The notes under the pieces are model-generated. The model searched no databases, was not told the DNA's origin, and worked only from the letters and a program-made list of their open reading frames with translations. A DNA stretch of 64,000 nt from assembly GCF_002979475.1 (NCBI RefSeq), contig NZ_PCOY01000003.1:248001-312000 (forward strand), written 5' to 3'. Position numbers and translations under genes: made by a program. Source of the DNA: Microbacterium sp. MYb62. Its GTDB lineage: Bacteria > Actinomycetota > Actinomycetes > Actinomycetales > Microbacteriaceae. Below, piece after piece: positions 54,373-62,881 of the stretch; the stretch's first letter is position 1; each line of letters opens with the position of its first letter.

Positions 54373-54391
54373 CAAAGCGAAGGATCCTCCC

Positions 54392-54760
54392 ATGCCCGTC
54401 ACCGGCCCCGACTTCATCTCCCTGCAGGCGCGCGACCTCGCCGCCTCCCAGGCGTTCTACGAGCGCTACCTCGGCCTCGTCCGCTCTCCCGCAGGCCCTC
54501 CCCACGCCGTAGTGTTCGACACAACCCCCATCGCATTCGCGCTGCGTGACATCGCACCGGACACCGACCTGACCGGGGTAGCCCAGCCCGGCATCGGCGC
54601 CGCCATCTGGCTGCACGCCACCGATGTCCAGGCCATCCACGATGCACTCCTCTCCGACGGACACACGATCGTCGCGGAACCGATCGACGGCCCGTTCGGT
54701 CGGACCTTCACGTTCGCCGACCCCGACGGGTATCGGATCACCCTCCACGACCGCGCCTGA
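54392..54760 (+). CDS. VOC family (glyoxalase/dioxygenase superfamily) protein
   Basis: A 122-residue protein with the paired beta-alpha-beta-beta-beta modules of the vicinal oxygen chelate fold (FISLQARDLAASQAFYERYL and FTFADPDGYRITLHD). AAGGATCC lies upstream of the ATG. Members act as glyoxalases, antibiotic-binding or detoxifying proteins. It is controlled by the divergent MarR through the paired operators, so it probably handles that regulator's ligand. Confidence 0.87.
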   Translation: MPVTGPDFISLQARDLAASQAFYERYLGLVRSPAGPPHAVVFDTTPIAFALRDIAPDTDLTGVAQPGIGAAIWLHATDVQAIHDALLSDGHTIVAEPIDGPFGRTFTFADPDGYRITLHDRA

Positions 54761-54830
54761 CGCCCTTCCGCGCGAGCCTGCCGCCACGGAGGGCATGGCC
54801 CATCGTCCAGACGGTCGACGTATCCCCCCT

Positions 54831-54868
54831 CGACCGGTGTGCCGCTCGTGGTCGCTCGGCGCTGAACC
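54831..54868 (+). repeat. 38-bp direct repeat, right copy
   Basis: Exact copy of the hmuV 3' end (53834-53871), here non-coding and ending one base before the minus-strand merR stop codon. It suggests that the sequence between was inserted or duplicated at the hmuV-merR junction. Confidence 0.9.
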
Positions 54869-54869
54869 G

Positions 54870-55340
54870 CTAGGTGAGCCTGGGCGTTCCGCCGTCGGTT
54901 CCCACCGCTGCCTTCCCGGGCAGGGTGGGGTCCCACAGGCCCACAGCCGACCCGGCACGCAAGTGCTCCCCGTAGACCTCGATCTTCCACTCGATCAGTG
55001 CGCGCGACTCCTCCAGCGTCTGGATCTGATCTTCGATGCGTCGCAGGTGCTCGCTCAGCAGCTCGAGGCGCTGCTCTTCGTTTCCGGGCCCCTGTCTGAC
55101 AAGCGCGGTGAGTCTCGCCAGGTCGGCGAGAGGCATACCAGATGCACGCAGCCTGACACCGTAGAGGAGCCACTCCACGTCCGCAGCAGAGTAGACACGC
55201 CGGCCCGAAGATGTCCGTCGAACGGGACCGAGAAGCAGATTCTCGCGTTCGTAGAAACGCAGCGCATGCACGCTCAACCCCGTGCGCTCAGCGACCTCAC
55301 CGATCGCGAACGTGCTCTCCGCCGGTTCCGAGTGGTCCAC
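54870..55340 (-). CDS. MerR family transcriptional activator
   Basis: A 156-residue regulator. The MerR HTH is FAIGEVAERTGLSVHALRFY with RRVYSAADVEWLLYG. A long coiled coil (about 80-125) gives dimerisation. No metal-binding Cys cluster is visible at the C-terminus, so it probably senses an organic ligand. It starts with GTG at 55340. It is divergent from an SDR gene whose promoter has the 19-base spacer and central dyad of MerR targets. Confidence 0.88.
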   Translation of the reverse strand: MDHSEPAESTFAIGEVAERTGLSVHALRFYERENLLLGPVRRTSSGRRVYSAADVEWLLYGVRLRASGMPLADLARLTALVRQGPGNEEQRLELLSEHLRRIEDQIQTLEESRALIEWKIEVYGEHLRAGSAVGLWDPTLPGKAAVGTDGGTPRLT

Positions 55341-55358
55341 TCCGATCGCCTCCCACGC

Positions 55359-55389
55359 TTGACCTAGAGGACACTCTAGATTCTAAGTT
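55359..55389 (+). promoter_or_regulatory. MerR-type promoter of the SDR gene
   Basis: -35 TTGACC (55359-55364) and -10 TAAGTT (55384-55389) with a 19-base spacer. The dyad CTAGAG-GACA-CTCTAG (55364-55379) sits in the spacer. The long spacer is the hallmark of promoters that MerR proteins untwist to activate. Confidence 0.8.
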
Positions 55390-55395
55390 GACGGC

Positions 55396-56361
55396 ATGAC
55401 AGCGAATGAGCAGACACCACTCCACTCCGGGTTCACGGCCGCATCGACGTCGCAGGATGTGATGGCGGAAGTCGACCTCGGAGGCAAGACCGCACTCGTC
55501 ACGGGCGGATACTCCGGATTGGGGTGGGAAACGACCCGCTCCCTGGTCGAGGCAGGCGCGCGCGTGCTGGTGCCAGCTCGGCGCACGGACCTCGCGCTCA
55601 CCCGGTTGCGCGGCCTCGACAACGTCACCGTGGTGCCGCTCGATCTGGCCGACCTCGCGAGCGTCCGCGCCGCGTCTGACCTGCTCAGGGAATCCGAAGC
55701 GCAGCTCGACATCTTCATCGCCGCCGCCGGGGTGATGGCCTCGCCCGAGCGCCGCGTCGGGCCGGGATGGGAGAGCCAGTTCGCGATCAATCACCTCGGC
55801 CACTTCGCACTCGTCAACCTGCTGCTGCCCCTGCTCGCGAACGCGGACGGCGCTCGGGTGGTGTCGTACTCCTCGGCCGGGCACCACCTCTCCGACATCC
55901 GTTGGGGCGACATGCAGTTTCGAGAGGGCTACGACAAGTGGCTCGCCTACGGACAGTCGAAGACGGCCAACGTTCTCTTCGCCGCCCACCTGGACCGGAG
56001 CGCCCAGCACGACGGCATCCGTGCCTACTCGCTTCACCCCGGGAGCATCTTCACCGAGCTGCAGCGCGATATCACCACCGCCGAGAGCACCGCACTGGGA
56101 TGGACGGATGAGGACGGCAACATCATCCTGCCGGGGCTCAAGACACCGAGTCAGGGTGCGGCGACCGGCTTGTGGGCGGCGACCTCCCCCCTCCTGGACG
56201 GCCTCGGCGGCGTCTACTGCGAGGATTGCGATGTCGCACCAGTCGCCGGCCCCGACGGCTCGATGAACGACGGCGGCGTCCGGGAGTATGCCGTCGACTC
56301 CGCAGCCGCCGAGCGCCTCTGGGGGATCTCTGCCCGGCTCACAGAACGGAGTTCACTCTGA
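55396..56361 (+). CDS. Short-chain dehydrogenase/reductase
   Basis: A 321-residue SDR. The cofactor motif TGGYSGLGWET (TGxxxGxG), the NHLGHF segment and the catalytic YGQSK (YxxxK) are present, with a Ser in VVSYSSAGHH. Length and layout resemble the retinol-dehydrogenase/WW-oxidoreductase-like group. The ATG lies seven bases after the -10, so the message is probably leaderless. It is predicted to be induced by the divergent MerR. Substrate unknown. Confidence 0.9.
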   Translation: MTANEQTPLHSGFTAASTSQDVMAEVDLGGKTALVTGGYSGLGWETTRSLVEAGARVLVPARRTDLALTRLRGLDNVTVVPLDLADLASVRAASDLLRESEAQLDIFIAAAGVMASPERRVGPGWESQFAINHLGHFALVNLLLPLLANADGARVVSYSSAGHHLSDIRWGDMQFREGYDKWLAYGQSKTANVLFAAHLDRSAQHDGIRAYSLHPGSIFTELQRDITTAESTALGWTDEDGNIILPGLKTPSQGAATGLWAATSPLLDGLGGVYCEDCDVAPVAGPDGSMNDGGVREYAVDSAAAERLWGISARLTERSSL

Positions 56362-56519
56362 CACCCAGTGTTCACGGTGAGACCGGTCAGGCGCGAACGG
56401 TCTTCCTCCCCTCCGAGCGCGTCAGGCACCACACACGAGTCGCGACATGCCGGCACCCGTACAATCGCGATGACACGCTGTGCGGCGGACGCTGCGGTGC
56501 GGGCGCGAGGGAGGGCAGG

Positions 56520-56975
56520 ATGTTCGGGTCCAAGAAGAAGAAGAGACAGCGACTCAGCGATCTGATGGAGCAGTTACGGCCCGACCTGAGCCGGGAGTCG
56601 CTCGGCGTCGGACCCGCCTTTCCCGGCGTCGCCCCGAACCCGCTCCTGAGCGGCGAGGCTCGACGACGAAATGCCGAGCTGCGCGCAGGAACCCTCGCTC
56701 TCGGGGTGCTCGTCGACTGGCGCGAGGTCAGCAGCGACGGAGGCGCCCGCCTGGTGCTGATGCTCGATGTGACGAACGCGGACGGTGCCTCGTTCCGCGG
56801 CATCGCGGATGAGGACTTCACGATCACCGAGCTGACCCGACTCGCTCCAGGGCAGACGATGCCGGTGCGGTATCGACCTGCCGTCATGGACCACTACGTC
56901 GCTCTCGCCAAGGATGCAGACGCCACCACGGTGCAGCAGCTCGCCGACGAGATCGAACGACGCCGGAAGCACTGA
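56520..56975 (+). CDS. Conserved hypothetical protein
   Basis: A 151-residue soluble protein. The start MFGSKKKKRQRLSDLMEQL has GGAGGG upstream. The Lys-rich head is followed by a beta-rich domain with GTLALGVLVDWREVSSDGG and TITELTRLAPGQTMPVRYR. No recognised family. It is monocistronic; the 3' end faces the SCP-like gene. Confidence 0.7.
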   Translation: MFGSKKKKRQRLSDLMEQLRPDLSRESLGVGPAFPGVAPNPLLSGEARRRNAELRAGTLALGVLVDWREVSSDGGARLVLMLDVTNADGASFRGIADEDFTITELTRLAPGQTMPVRYRPAVMDHYVALAKDADATTVQQLADEIERRRKH

Positions 56976-57005
56976 CCCTCGATCGACGGCTCTGCCCGCA
57001 CCGCG

Positions 57006-57374
57006 CTACGGGCGCACCGGCAGCACGTCGCTCAGATCGGCGCGGGTGCCGGAGGCGTGGATGCGCCCGCCGGAAGCGGCATCGGCCCATCGCTCCGCAC
57101 CCGTCGCGACGGCGATCCAGGTCGCCGCATCCATCTCGACCACGTTCGGCGGGGTACCTCGTGTGTGCCGGGGTCCCTGGATGACCTGCACCGCGCCGAA
57201 GGGCGGGACGCGCACCTCGACGCTGTTGCCCGGCGCCTTCTCGTCGAGCAGCTGCAGCAGGTAGCGCACGGCCGTGGCGAGGTCGGTGCGCTGCGGCTTC
57301 GCACCGGAGGCCTCCGCGGTGCGGACAGCGTCGAGAGCCGTACGTCCGTCCACGATGTCGATCTTCTTGGCCAT
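57006..57374 (-). CDS. Bacterial SCP2-like (sterol carrier family) protein
   Basis: A 122-residue protein of the actinobacterial SCP orthologue type. Motifs are AVRYLLQLLDEKAPGNSVEVRVPPFGAV and DAATWIAVATGAERWADA. SCP2 folds bind lipids in a hydrophobic pocket; the bacterial role is unknown. It is divergent from the Nudix gene, 50 bases apart. Confidence 0.82.
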   Translation of the reverse strand: MAKKIDIVDGRTALDAVRTAEASGAKPQRTDLATAVRYLLQLLDEKAPGNSVEVRVPPFGAVQVIQGPRHTRGTPPNVVEMDAATWIAVATGAERWADAASGGRIHASGTRADLSDVLPVRP

Positions 57375-57424
57375 TGCTCCAGACTACGACCGGCCGCGGC
57401 GCGCCGAGTCCTATGCTCGAACGC

Positions 57425-58099
57425 ATGAGCATGCATCCCCAGGGCGCCCGCGCCGAGCTGCTCGCGGCGGTCGCCGACCACTCGTGGGGCGTGCGCATTC
57501 CCCCACTGGCCGACCCGCAGAGCGCCCACGACGCGGCTGTCCTCATCCTGTTCGGTGTGCTCGACAGCGTCCCGGCCTCCACGACCGTCGCGGCCGTCGC
57601 CCGAGACCTCGACGTGCTGCTGCAGCGGCGCGCCCCCACGCTCTCGTCGCACCCCGGACAGGTCTCCTTCCCCGGCGGGAGGGTGGAACCGGAGGATGCC
57701 GACGTCGTCGCCACGGCCCTGCGCGAGGCGGAAGAGGAGACCGGACTGGACCCGGCCGGCGTCGAGATCCTGGCCACCCTGCCCGAGATCCCGCTCGCCG
57801 CGAGCAACCATCTGGTGACACCCGTCCTGGCGTGGTGGCAGTCGCCGTCTCGGGTCGTGGCGGTCGATCATGCGGAGACGGTCGAGGTGTTCCGAGTCCC
57901 TGTCGCGCAGCTGCTCGATCCGGAGACCAGGTTCACCTCGACGATCACCCGCATGGGCCACACCTTCCGCGGCCCGGCGTTCGATGTCGACGGCACGATC
58001 GTCTGGGGCTTCACCGCGATGGTGCTCGACGCGCTCTTCGACGCGGCCGGCTGGACCGTGCCGTGGGACGTCTCGGTCGAACGGACCGTCGAGCTCTGA
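57425..58099 (+). CDS. Nudix hydrolase (CoA pyrophosphatase-like)
   Basis: A 224-residue enzyme. The Nudix box starts at GGRVEPEDADVV and continues ALREAEEETGL (GX5EX7REUXEEXGU); the preceding SHPGQVSFPGG is the marker of the NudL/CoA pyrophosphatase group. It hydrolyses CoA or acyl-CoA to phosphopantetheine forms and 3',5'-ADP. The ATG at 57425 is chosen over one four codons upstream because it begins the conserved start. Confidence 0.9.
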   Translation: MSMHPQGARAELLAAVADHSWGVRIPPLADPQSAHDAAVLILFGVLDSVPASTTVAAVARDLDVLLQRRAPTLSSHPGQVSFPGGRVEPEDADVVATALREAEEETGLDPAGVEILATLPEIPLAASNHLVTPVLAWWQSPSRVVAVDHAETVEVFRVPVAQLLDPETRFTSTITRMGHTFRGPAFDVDGTIVWGFTAMVLDALFDAAGWTVPWDVSVERTVEL

Positions 58100-58243
58100 A
58101 CCGTCTGCGGTGAGCAACTCCTGAGAAATCTGCCCCCGGATACCCGATACGCCCCCGACCGCCACGGCTCGGCGAGATCTTGAGGAGTTATGCACGCGGA
58201 CGCCTGCCGAAACCCGGTCCACGACCCTCGGTAGTCTGGACGG

Positions 58244-59521
58244 GTGAAGATTCTCGTCCTCGGTTCCGGTGCCCGTGAGCACGCGATCATCCTCGCCCTG
58301 CGGGCAGAGCAGACGGAGCATGAGATCTTCGTCGCGCCGGGCAACGCCGGCATCGCTCAGGATGCCACCCCCGTCTCGGTCGATCCGCTCGATGGTGGAG
58401 CGGTCACCGCCTTCGCCCACGAGCACGCGATCGATCTGGTCGTCGTCGGTCCTGAGGCCCCGCTCGTCGCCGGGGTCGCCGATGCACTGCGTGTCCGCGG
58501 AATCCCGGTGTTCGGACCGGGGAAGGCCGCCGCCCAGCTGGAAGGCTCGAAGTCGTTCGCGAAGCGCGTGATGGACGCCGCCGGCGTCCCGACGGGTCGC
58601 GCCGTCCGCGCCGCCACCACGGCCGAGGTCGAGAGCGCGTTCGACGAACTCGGCGCCCCCTACGTGGTCAAGGCCGACGGCCTGGCCGCGGGCAAGGGCG
58701 TCATCGTCACGTCCGACCGCGCAGAGGCTCTCGCGCACGCGGAGCAATACCTTCCCGCGGGGCCGGTGCTGATCGAGGAGTTCCTCTCCGGCCCCGAGGT
58801 CTCCCTGTTCTTCCTGAGCGATGGCGACACCGTGCGCGCACTCAGCCCCGCGCAGGACTTCAAGCGCGCGCTCGACGGCGACGCCGGACCCAACACAGGT
58901 GGCATGGGCGCCTACTCGCCGCTGCCGTGGCTCGCCGAGCAGTTCGGCAGCGAGAAGGCCTTCGTCGACGAGGTCACGCGCGACGTGGCCATGCCCGTCG
59001 TACGACAGCTCGACGCCGAAGGCACCCCGTTCATCGGGCTCCTCTACGCGGGCCTCATCCTCACGCCGGCAGGTGTGCGGGTGATCGAGTTCAACGCGCG
59101 CTTCGGCGACCCCGAGACGCAGATCGTGCTGCCGCGGCTGGTCACCCCGCTGTCGGAGCTGCTGTTCGCCGCGGCCTCCGGCACCCTCGAGGACCAGCCG
59201 GAGCCCGTGTTCAGTGATGACGTCGCGATCACGGTCGTGCTGGCCAGCGAGGGCTATCCCGAGTCGCCGCAGACCGGCCGCCCGATCGAGGGCCTCGCTG
59301 ATGCCGCAGCCGTCGAGGGCGTCCGCATCGTGCACGCCGCGACCGCGAGCCCCGATGCGCCGGGCGGATCGCTCATCGCAACGGGTGGCCGCGTGCTCAA
59401 CGTGGTGGCCGTGGCATCCGACTTCCGCACCGCGCGCGACCGCGCGTACGAGGCGATCGCCCGCATCCGCCTCGACGGCTCCCACTACCGCACCGATATC
59501 GCCGCCCGCGTCGCGGAGTAG
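58244..59521 (+). CDS. purD: Phosphoribosylamine-glycine ligase
   Basis: A 425-residue ATP-grasp enzyme for the second step of purine synthesis (phosphoribosylamine plus glycine plus ATP to GAR). Motifs are [14 protein letters not shown], the nucleotide-binding [23 protein letters not shown] and [12 protein letters not shown]. It starts with GTG at 58244. It is separate from purM-purF, which lie 13 kb away. It is complete. Confidence 0.96.
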   Translation: MKILVLGSGAREHAIILALRAEQTEHEIFVAPGNAGIAQDATPVSVDPLDGGAVTAFAHEHAIDLVVVGPEAPLVAGVADALRVRGIPVFGPGKAAAQLEGSKSFAKRVMDAAGVPTGRAVRAATTAEVESAFDELGAPYVVKADGLAAGKGVIVTSDRAEALAHAEQYLPAGPVLIEEFLSGPEVSLFFLSDGDTVRALSPAQDFKRALDGDAGPNTGGMGAYSPLPWLAEQFGSEKAFVDEVTRDVAMPVVRQLDAEGTPFIGLLYAGLILTPAGVRVIEFNARFGDPETQIVLPRLVTPLSELLFAAASGTLEDQPEPVFSDDVAITVVLASEGYPESPQTGRPIEGLADAAAVEGVRIVHAATASPDAPGGSLIATGGRVLNVVAVASDFRTARDRAYEAIARIRLDGSHYRTDIAARVAE

Positions 59522-59555
59522 TCCCGCCGCCTCGCGTTCCCTGCAGCCCAGGCAC

Positions 59556-59640
59556 GTCGAGTGCACGGCTTCTCCGCGAGTGCACGGCTTCTCGACGTGC
59601 GCACCCCGTCCACTCGGCGAGATCCCGTGCACTCGACAGC
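59556..59640. repeat. Four-block intergenic element, copy 4
   Basis: Direct blocks CGAGTGCACGGC start at 59558 and 59577. Inverted blocks start at about 59604 (CCCCGTCCACTCGG, one change) and 59624 (CCCGTGCACTCG). It shares ATCCCGTGCACTCGACAGCA with copy 1. It lies between purD and the hxlR gene. Confidence 0.8.
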
Positions 59641-59704
59641 AGTTCGACCACGTGCGAAGACCGCCGAAGGGGGAGCGGAATCCTGCCAACCTACGACGCT
59701 GCGA

Positions 59705-59733
59705 TTGACAGGGGCGGCTTTCTTCAAGAAAGT
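59705..59733 (+). promoter_or_regulatory. hxlR promoter with overlapping palindrome
   Basis: TTGACA at 59705 and a 15-bp palindrome CTTTCTT-C-AAGAAAG (59718-59732) over the spacer and -10 region. The predicted start is close to the ATG at 59740, so the message may be leaderless. Autoregulation by HxlR is likely. Confidence 0.6.
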
Positions 59734-59739
59734 AGGCGG

Positions 59740-60219
59740 ATGCCGCTCCGCTCCGACTGGTCGTCCGCGACCTGCCCGATCGCCCGTTCCGCCGACGTGC
59801 TCGCCGATCCGTGGGTGCTGCTCATCCTGCGCGAGCTCTTCTCGGGCCACACGCGCTTCGACCAGCTGCGCGATGCCACGGGCGCTGCCGACTCCGTGCT
59901 CTCCCGACGACTGTCCGCGATGGGCGAGGCCGACCTCATCACCCGTGAAGACCCCGACGACGCCCGCAGCGGATACCGCCTGACGGAAGCCGGCCGTGAG
60001 ACCCTCCCGATCCTGCACGCCTTCGCGCGGTTCTCCCGCGTCACCGACCCCGAGGGACCGTGGGGTCTGACGGTGAGCTGCGGGCGCTGCGGCGACGACA
60101 CCGAATCCGCGGACTGGTGCGCGACCTGCGCGGCGCCGCTCGACGCCGACAGCACCCGCTGGGCACGACGCAGCATGGGCGGAGAGCCCTTCGCCCTTCA
60201 CCCTGGGCACGCCGCATGA
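59740..60219 (+). CDS. HxlR family transcriptional regulator
   Basis: A 159-residue regulator. The HxlR domain is CPIARSADVLADPWVLLILR with FDQLRDATG and SRRLSAMGEADLI. Two C-terminal Cys pairs (CGRC and CATC) suggest a zinc ribbon, and an N-terminal Cys (Cys12) is conserved in redox or aldehyde sensing members. It is coupled by ATGA overlap to an MFS gene, which is its probable target. Confidence 0.88.
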   Translation: MPLRSDWSSATCPIARSADVLADPWVLLILRELFSGHTRFDQLRDATGAADSVLSRRLSAMGEADLITREDPDDARSGYRLTEAGRETLPILHAFARFSRVTDPEGPWGLTVSCGRCGDDTESADWCATCAAPLDADSTRWARRSMGGEPFALHPGHAA

Positions 60220-61532
60220 CCGCCGAATCGCTCGACGGGCCGATCGACGAGCCTCTCGGCACACGGCAGCGCCGCTTCCACCCCGCGTGGACGGTCGCCC
60301 TCGTCGCCCTCATCGCACTCATCGGCGCCGCCGGATTCCGTGCAGCCCCCGGCGTGCTCATGGTGCCGCTCGAAGAGGAGTTCGGCTGGAGCACGGCCGA
60401 GCTGTCCCTCGCGGTCTCGATCAACCTCCTCCTCTACGGCCTCATCGCCCCGTTCGCCGCGGCCTTGATGCAGCGCTTCGGCATCCGCGCGGTCACGGTG
60501 GTCGCCCTCTTCGTGATCGGAGCAGGAGCCGCGCTCAGCGTGTTCGTCGCGACGCCCGGCCAGCTCATCCTGACCTGGGGTGTCCTGATCGGTCTCGGCA
60601 CCGGATCGATGGCACTGGTGTTCGCCGCCACCATCACCGATACATGGTTCGCCACGAGGCGCGGACTCGTCTCCGGCGTGCTCACGGCCGGCAGCGCCAC
60701 CGGACAGCTCATCTTCCTCCCGGTGATCGCAGCCGCCGCCGAGGACGTCGGCTGGCGCGGGGCCTCGCTCATCATCGCGGGCGGTGCGCTGGCTGTCGTT
60801 CCTCTGGTCTGGATCTTCCTCCGCAACCGTCCGAGCGACCTCGGCGTCGCCCGCTACGGAGAGACGGCGCCCGTCGTGGCACAGGCCCCTGTTCCCCGCG
60901 GCACGGCCTGGGGTGCCGCGAAACTCGCGCTGAGCACGCTGCGAGAGGCCGCGCGCACCCGGACGTTCTGGGCCCTGGCGATCGGCTTCGCGATCTGCGG
61001 AGCGACCACCAACGGACTCATCGGCACGCACTTCATCCCGAGCGCGCACGACCACGGCATGGCGACGACCACCGCCGCCGGCCTGCTCGCGGTCGTCGGG
61101 ATCTTCGACATCGTCGGGACCGTGTTCTCGGGCTGGCTGACCGACCGCGTGAACCCGCGCATCCTGCTCGCCGCCTACTATGCGCTGCGCGGAGTGAGCC
61201 TGCTGTTCCTGCCGAGCCTGCTCTCGGCGGAAGTGCAGCCGAGCATCATCGTGTTCATCGTGATCTACGGCCTCGACTGGGTCGCGACCGTGCCGCCGAC
61301 CATCGCCCTGTGCCGTGAGGTCTTCGGCGACAAAGGTCCCCTCGTCTTCGGCTGGGTGTTCGCTGCGCACCAGATCGGTGCCGGCATCGCCTCGGTGCTC
61401 GCCGGGATCGTCCGCGACCACACCGGCCAGTACACGTTCGCCTGGTTCGCCGCCGCCGGCCTCTGCGCGGTCGCCGCCCTGGTCAGCGCGACCATCCGTC
61501 GGCATCGCGCCCCCGCATCCGTTCGCGAGTAG
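60216..61532 (+). CDS. MFS transporter (OFA/monocarboxylate-like)
   Basis: A 438-residue, 12-TM major facilitator. The first TM with AAPGVLMVPLEEEFGWSTAELS and the pattern GLGTGSMALVFAATITDTWF resemble oxalate-formate/monocarboxylate permeases. It has a central loop at about residues 205-235. It is coupled to the upstream hxlR gene, implying control by that regulator. Substrate not determinable. Confidence 0.87.
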   Translation: MTAESLDGPIDEPLGTRQRRFHPAWTVALVALIALIGAAGFRAAPGVLMVPLEEEFGWSTAELSLAVSINLLLYGLIAPFAAALMQRFGIRAVTVVALFVIGAGAALSVFVATPGQLILTWGVLIGLGTGSMALVFAATITDTWFATRRGLVSGVLTAGSATGQLIFLPVIAAAAEDVGWRGASLIIAGGALAVVPLVWIFLRNRPSDLGVARYGETAPVVAQAPVPRGTAWGAAKLALSTLREAARTRTFWALAIGFAICGATTNGLIGTHFIPSAHDHGMATTTAAGLLAVVGIFDIVGTVFSGWLTDRVNPRILLAAYYALRGVSLLFLPSLLSAEVQPSIIVFIVIYGLDWVATVPPTIALCREVFGDKGPLVFGWVFAAHQIGAGIASVLAGIVRDHTGQYTFAWFAAAGLCAVAALVSATIRRHRAPASVRE

Positions 61533-61548
61533 CCCGCCCGCATCCGCA

Positions 61549-61624
61549 GCGAGCGCACCGGAAGTTGCCGAACGCACGGCCTCGCAACGCAAACTTCCCG
61601 TGCACTCGGTGAGTACACGGGAAG
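61549..61624. repeat. Four-block intergenic element, copy 5
   Basis: Direct blocks CGAGCGCACCGG (61550) and CGAACGCACGGC (61569), inverted block CCCGTGCACTCGG (61598) and a degenerate fourth block near 61617. The second block and its flank nearly match copy 1. An inner GGAAGTT/AACTTCC pair strengthens the hairpin. It lies between convergent genes. Confidence 0.7.
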
Positions 61625-61737
61625 TCGGCGCGGATGCGCGGAGCGCGGAGCGCGGAGGTGATGGTCATGGAGAACCTTTGAGGGACGTCGTTCAGACGCT
61701 GGTCCTCGGGCGCGCCAAACTGTTCGGCGGGCGGGCG

Positions 61738-62277
61738 TCAGTTCCTCGGGAGCTCGATCCAGTACCGCCGCACGCGGGGCTGCCCCGCCTCCGAGGCGTC
61801 GATCACGTCTTCGAGCTCACCACCGGCGCCCTCGATCGTGCGGATGGAGCCGACGTTGTCATCGTCGCAGGTGAGCATCACGCGCTGGTAGCCCTCTGCC
61901 TTGGCGACGCGCAGAACGAGGCGGAGGGCCTCGCGCACGATCCCCTCACGGCGCCGGGAGGGGATCACCGAGTATCCGATGTGCCCGCCGAAGCGCCGGA
62001 GCCAGTCGTTGAGCTCGCGGCGGAAGGACAGGAACCCGACGACCTGACCGCCCTCGGTGATCCAGAAGTGGTCACAGCGGACGTGCCCCTCCGGGAGCTC
62101 GGCGCCCGGCGTCGCATACAGCTCCGCCTTCTCGACGAAGGCCTCGCATGCGGCACGGTCGGGGACGAACCCCTGCTCGAAGCCGCCGCCGTCGATGTGT
62201 CCTCCCTCGAACTCGGCCACCGCGGCGGCCCAGGAGTCGAAGAGGTCGATGCTCGGTCGAGAGAGTGCGATCGTCAT
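61738..62277 (-). CDS. GNAT family N-acetyltransferase
   Basis: A 179-residue acetyltransferase. The acetyl-CoA site is seen in IGYSVIPSRRREGIVREALR (the Arg/Gly-x-Gly/Ala region), with HFWITEGGQVVGFLSFR before it and NVGSIRTIEGAGGELED after. The arrangement resembles the COG3981 group. The acceptor is unknown. It is the last gene of a minus-strand series. Confidence 0.86.
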   Translation of the reverse strand: MTIALSRPSIDLFDSWAAAVAEFEGGHIDGGGFEQGFVPDRAACEAFVEKAELYATPGAELPEGHVRCDHFWITEGGQVVGFLSFRRELNDWLRRFGGHIGYSVIPSRRREGIVREALRLVLRVAKAEGYQRVMLTCDDDNVGSIRTIEGAGGELEDVIDASEAGQPRVRRYWIELPRN

Positions 62278-62318
62278 CGCCTGATGACATCACATTCCTG
62301 CGTTCCCGGCAAAACGGG

Positions 62319-62555
62319 TCAGCGACCTCGAAGCAGCGCGGCGATGGAGACGTCCTCATCCAGCTGTGGCCAGTGAATGCCCTCGCCGGCGCCGATCAGC
62401 CGCCAGTCCGCACGCTCGTCGGGGCTCGCATCGACAAGTCGCGGAAACCAGTCGAGAGGAACGCTGATCGTTCGTCCGTCCTTCATGCGCACATGCAGTT
62501 CGCGTTCGTCGGTCACGACGCCGACGGCGACGGCGTCATCCACCGAAGTGCTCAT
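62319..62555 (-). CDS. DUF2442 family protein
   Basis: A 78-residue protein. The family signature is VRMKDGRTISVPLDWFPRL and WRLIGAGEGIHWPQLDEDVSI. GAGGCGTGGC lies upstream of the ATG. It overlaps the 3' end of the DUF4160 gene by 20 bases. DUF2442 and DUF4160 genes are commonly paired and suspected to be toxin-antitoxin-like, which is unproven. Confidence 0.87.
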   Translation of the reverse strand: MSTSVDDAVAVGVVTDERELHVRMKDGRTISVPLDWFPRLVDASPDERADWRLIGAGEGIHWPQLDEDVSIAALLRGR

Positions 62556-62771
62556 GCCACGCCTCCTCGATCAGCCCGCGCTGGCGTTCGATCAATCGTC
62601 GAAGCAGTCGCAGCTCACGGTCGTCGAACCTCGTCTTCGCCGCCGATTCTACCGGCCTGAGCCAGAACTTGGCCGTGAACTCCGCCCGCTCGACGTGCAC
62701 ATGCGGGGCTCCGATCCTTCGTTGCTGTAGAAGAAGAATCGGTATCCGCGCACTCGCATGACCGTCGGCAC
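62536..62771 (-). pseudogene. DUF4160 family gene with a single-base frameshift
   Basis: The DUF4160 start (PTVMRVRGYRFFFYSNEGSE, from a GTG at 62771) is in one frame. The rest (HVHVERAEFTAKFWLRP to EEAWHEHFGG) is in another. The break falls at a run of four C on the coding strand (complement of 62705-62708); five C would restore EPPHVHV. Apart from this base the gene is full length, about 78 residues. It may be a true pseudogene, a phase-variable tract, a recoding site or a sequencing error. Confidence 0.8.
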
Positions 62772-62818
62772 GGAGCGACGATAGCTCCGCCACAAGTCCG
62801 AGTCGGAGGCAAGACGAG

Positions 62819-62861
62819 ATCGAGCCCGAGAAGTGCGGAAGTCGCGTTTCTCGGGCTCGAT
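62819..62861 (-). terminator. Terminator of the DHA2-type MFS gene
   Basis: Perfect 14-bp arms (ATCGAGCCCGAGAA with TTCTCGGGCTCGAT) and a 15-base loop, 21 bases beyond the MFS stop codon. Confidence 0.8.
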
Positions 62862-62881
62862 CGTGGAGAGACAGTCGCCGA

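Noticed and set aside
53872..54830. MarR-VOC block as an insertion sequence or integron cassette
   Set aside because: No transposase, integrase, terminal inverted repeats or attC-like site were seen. Only the 38-bp direct repeat supports insertion.
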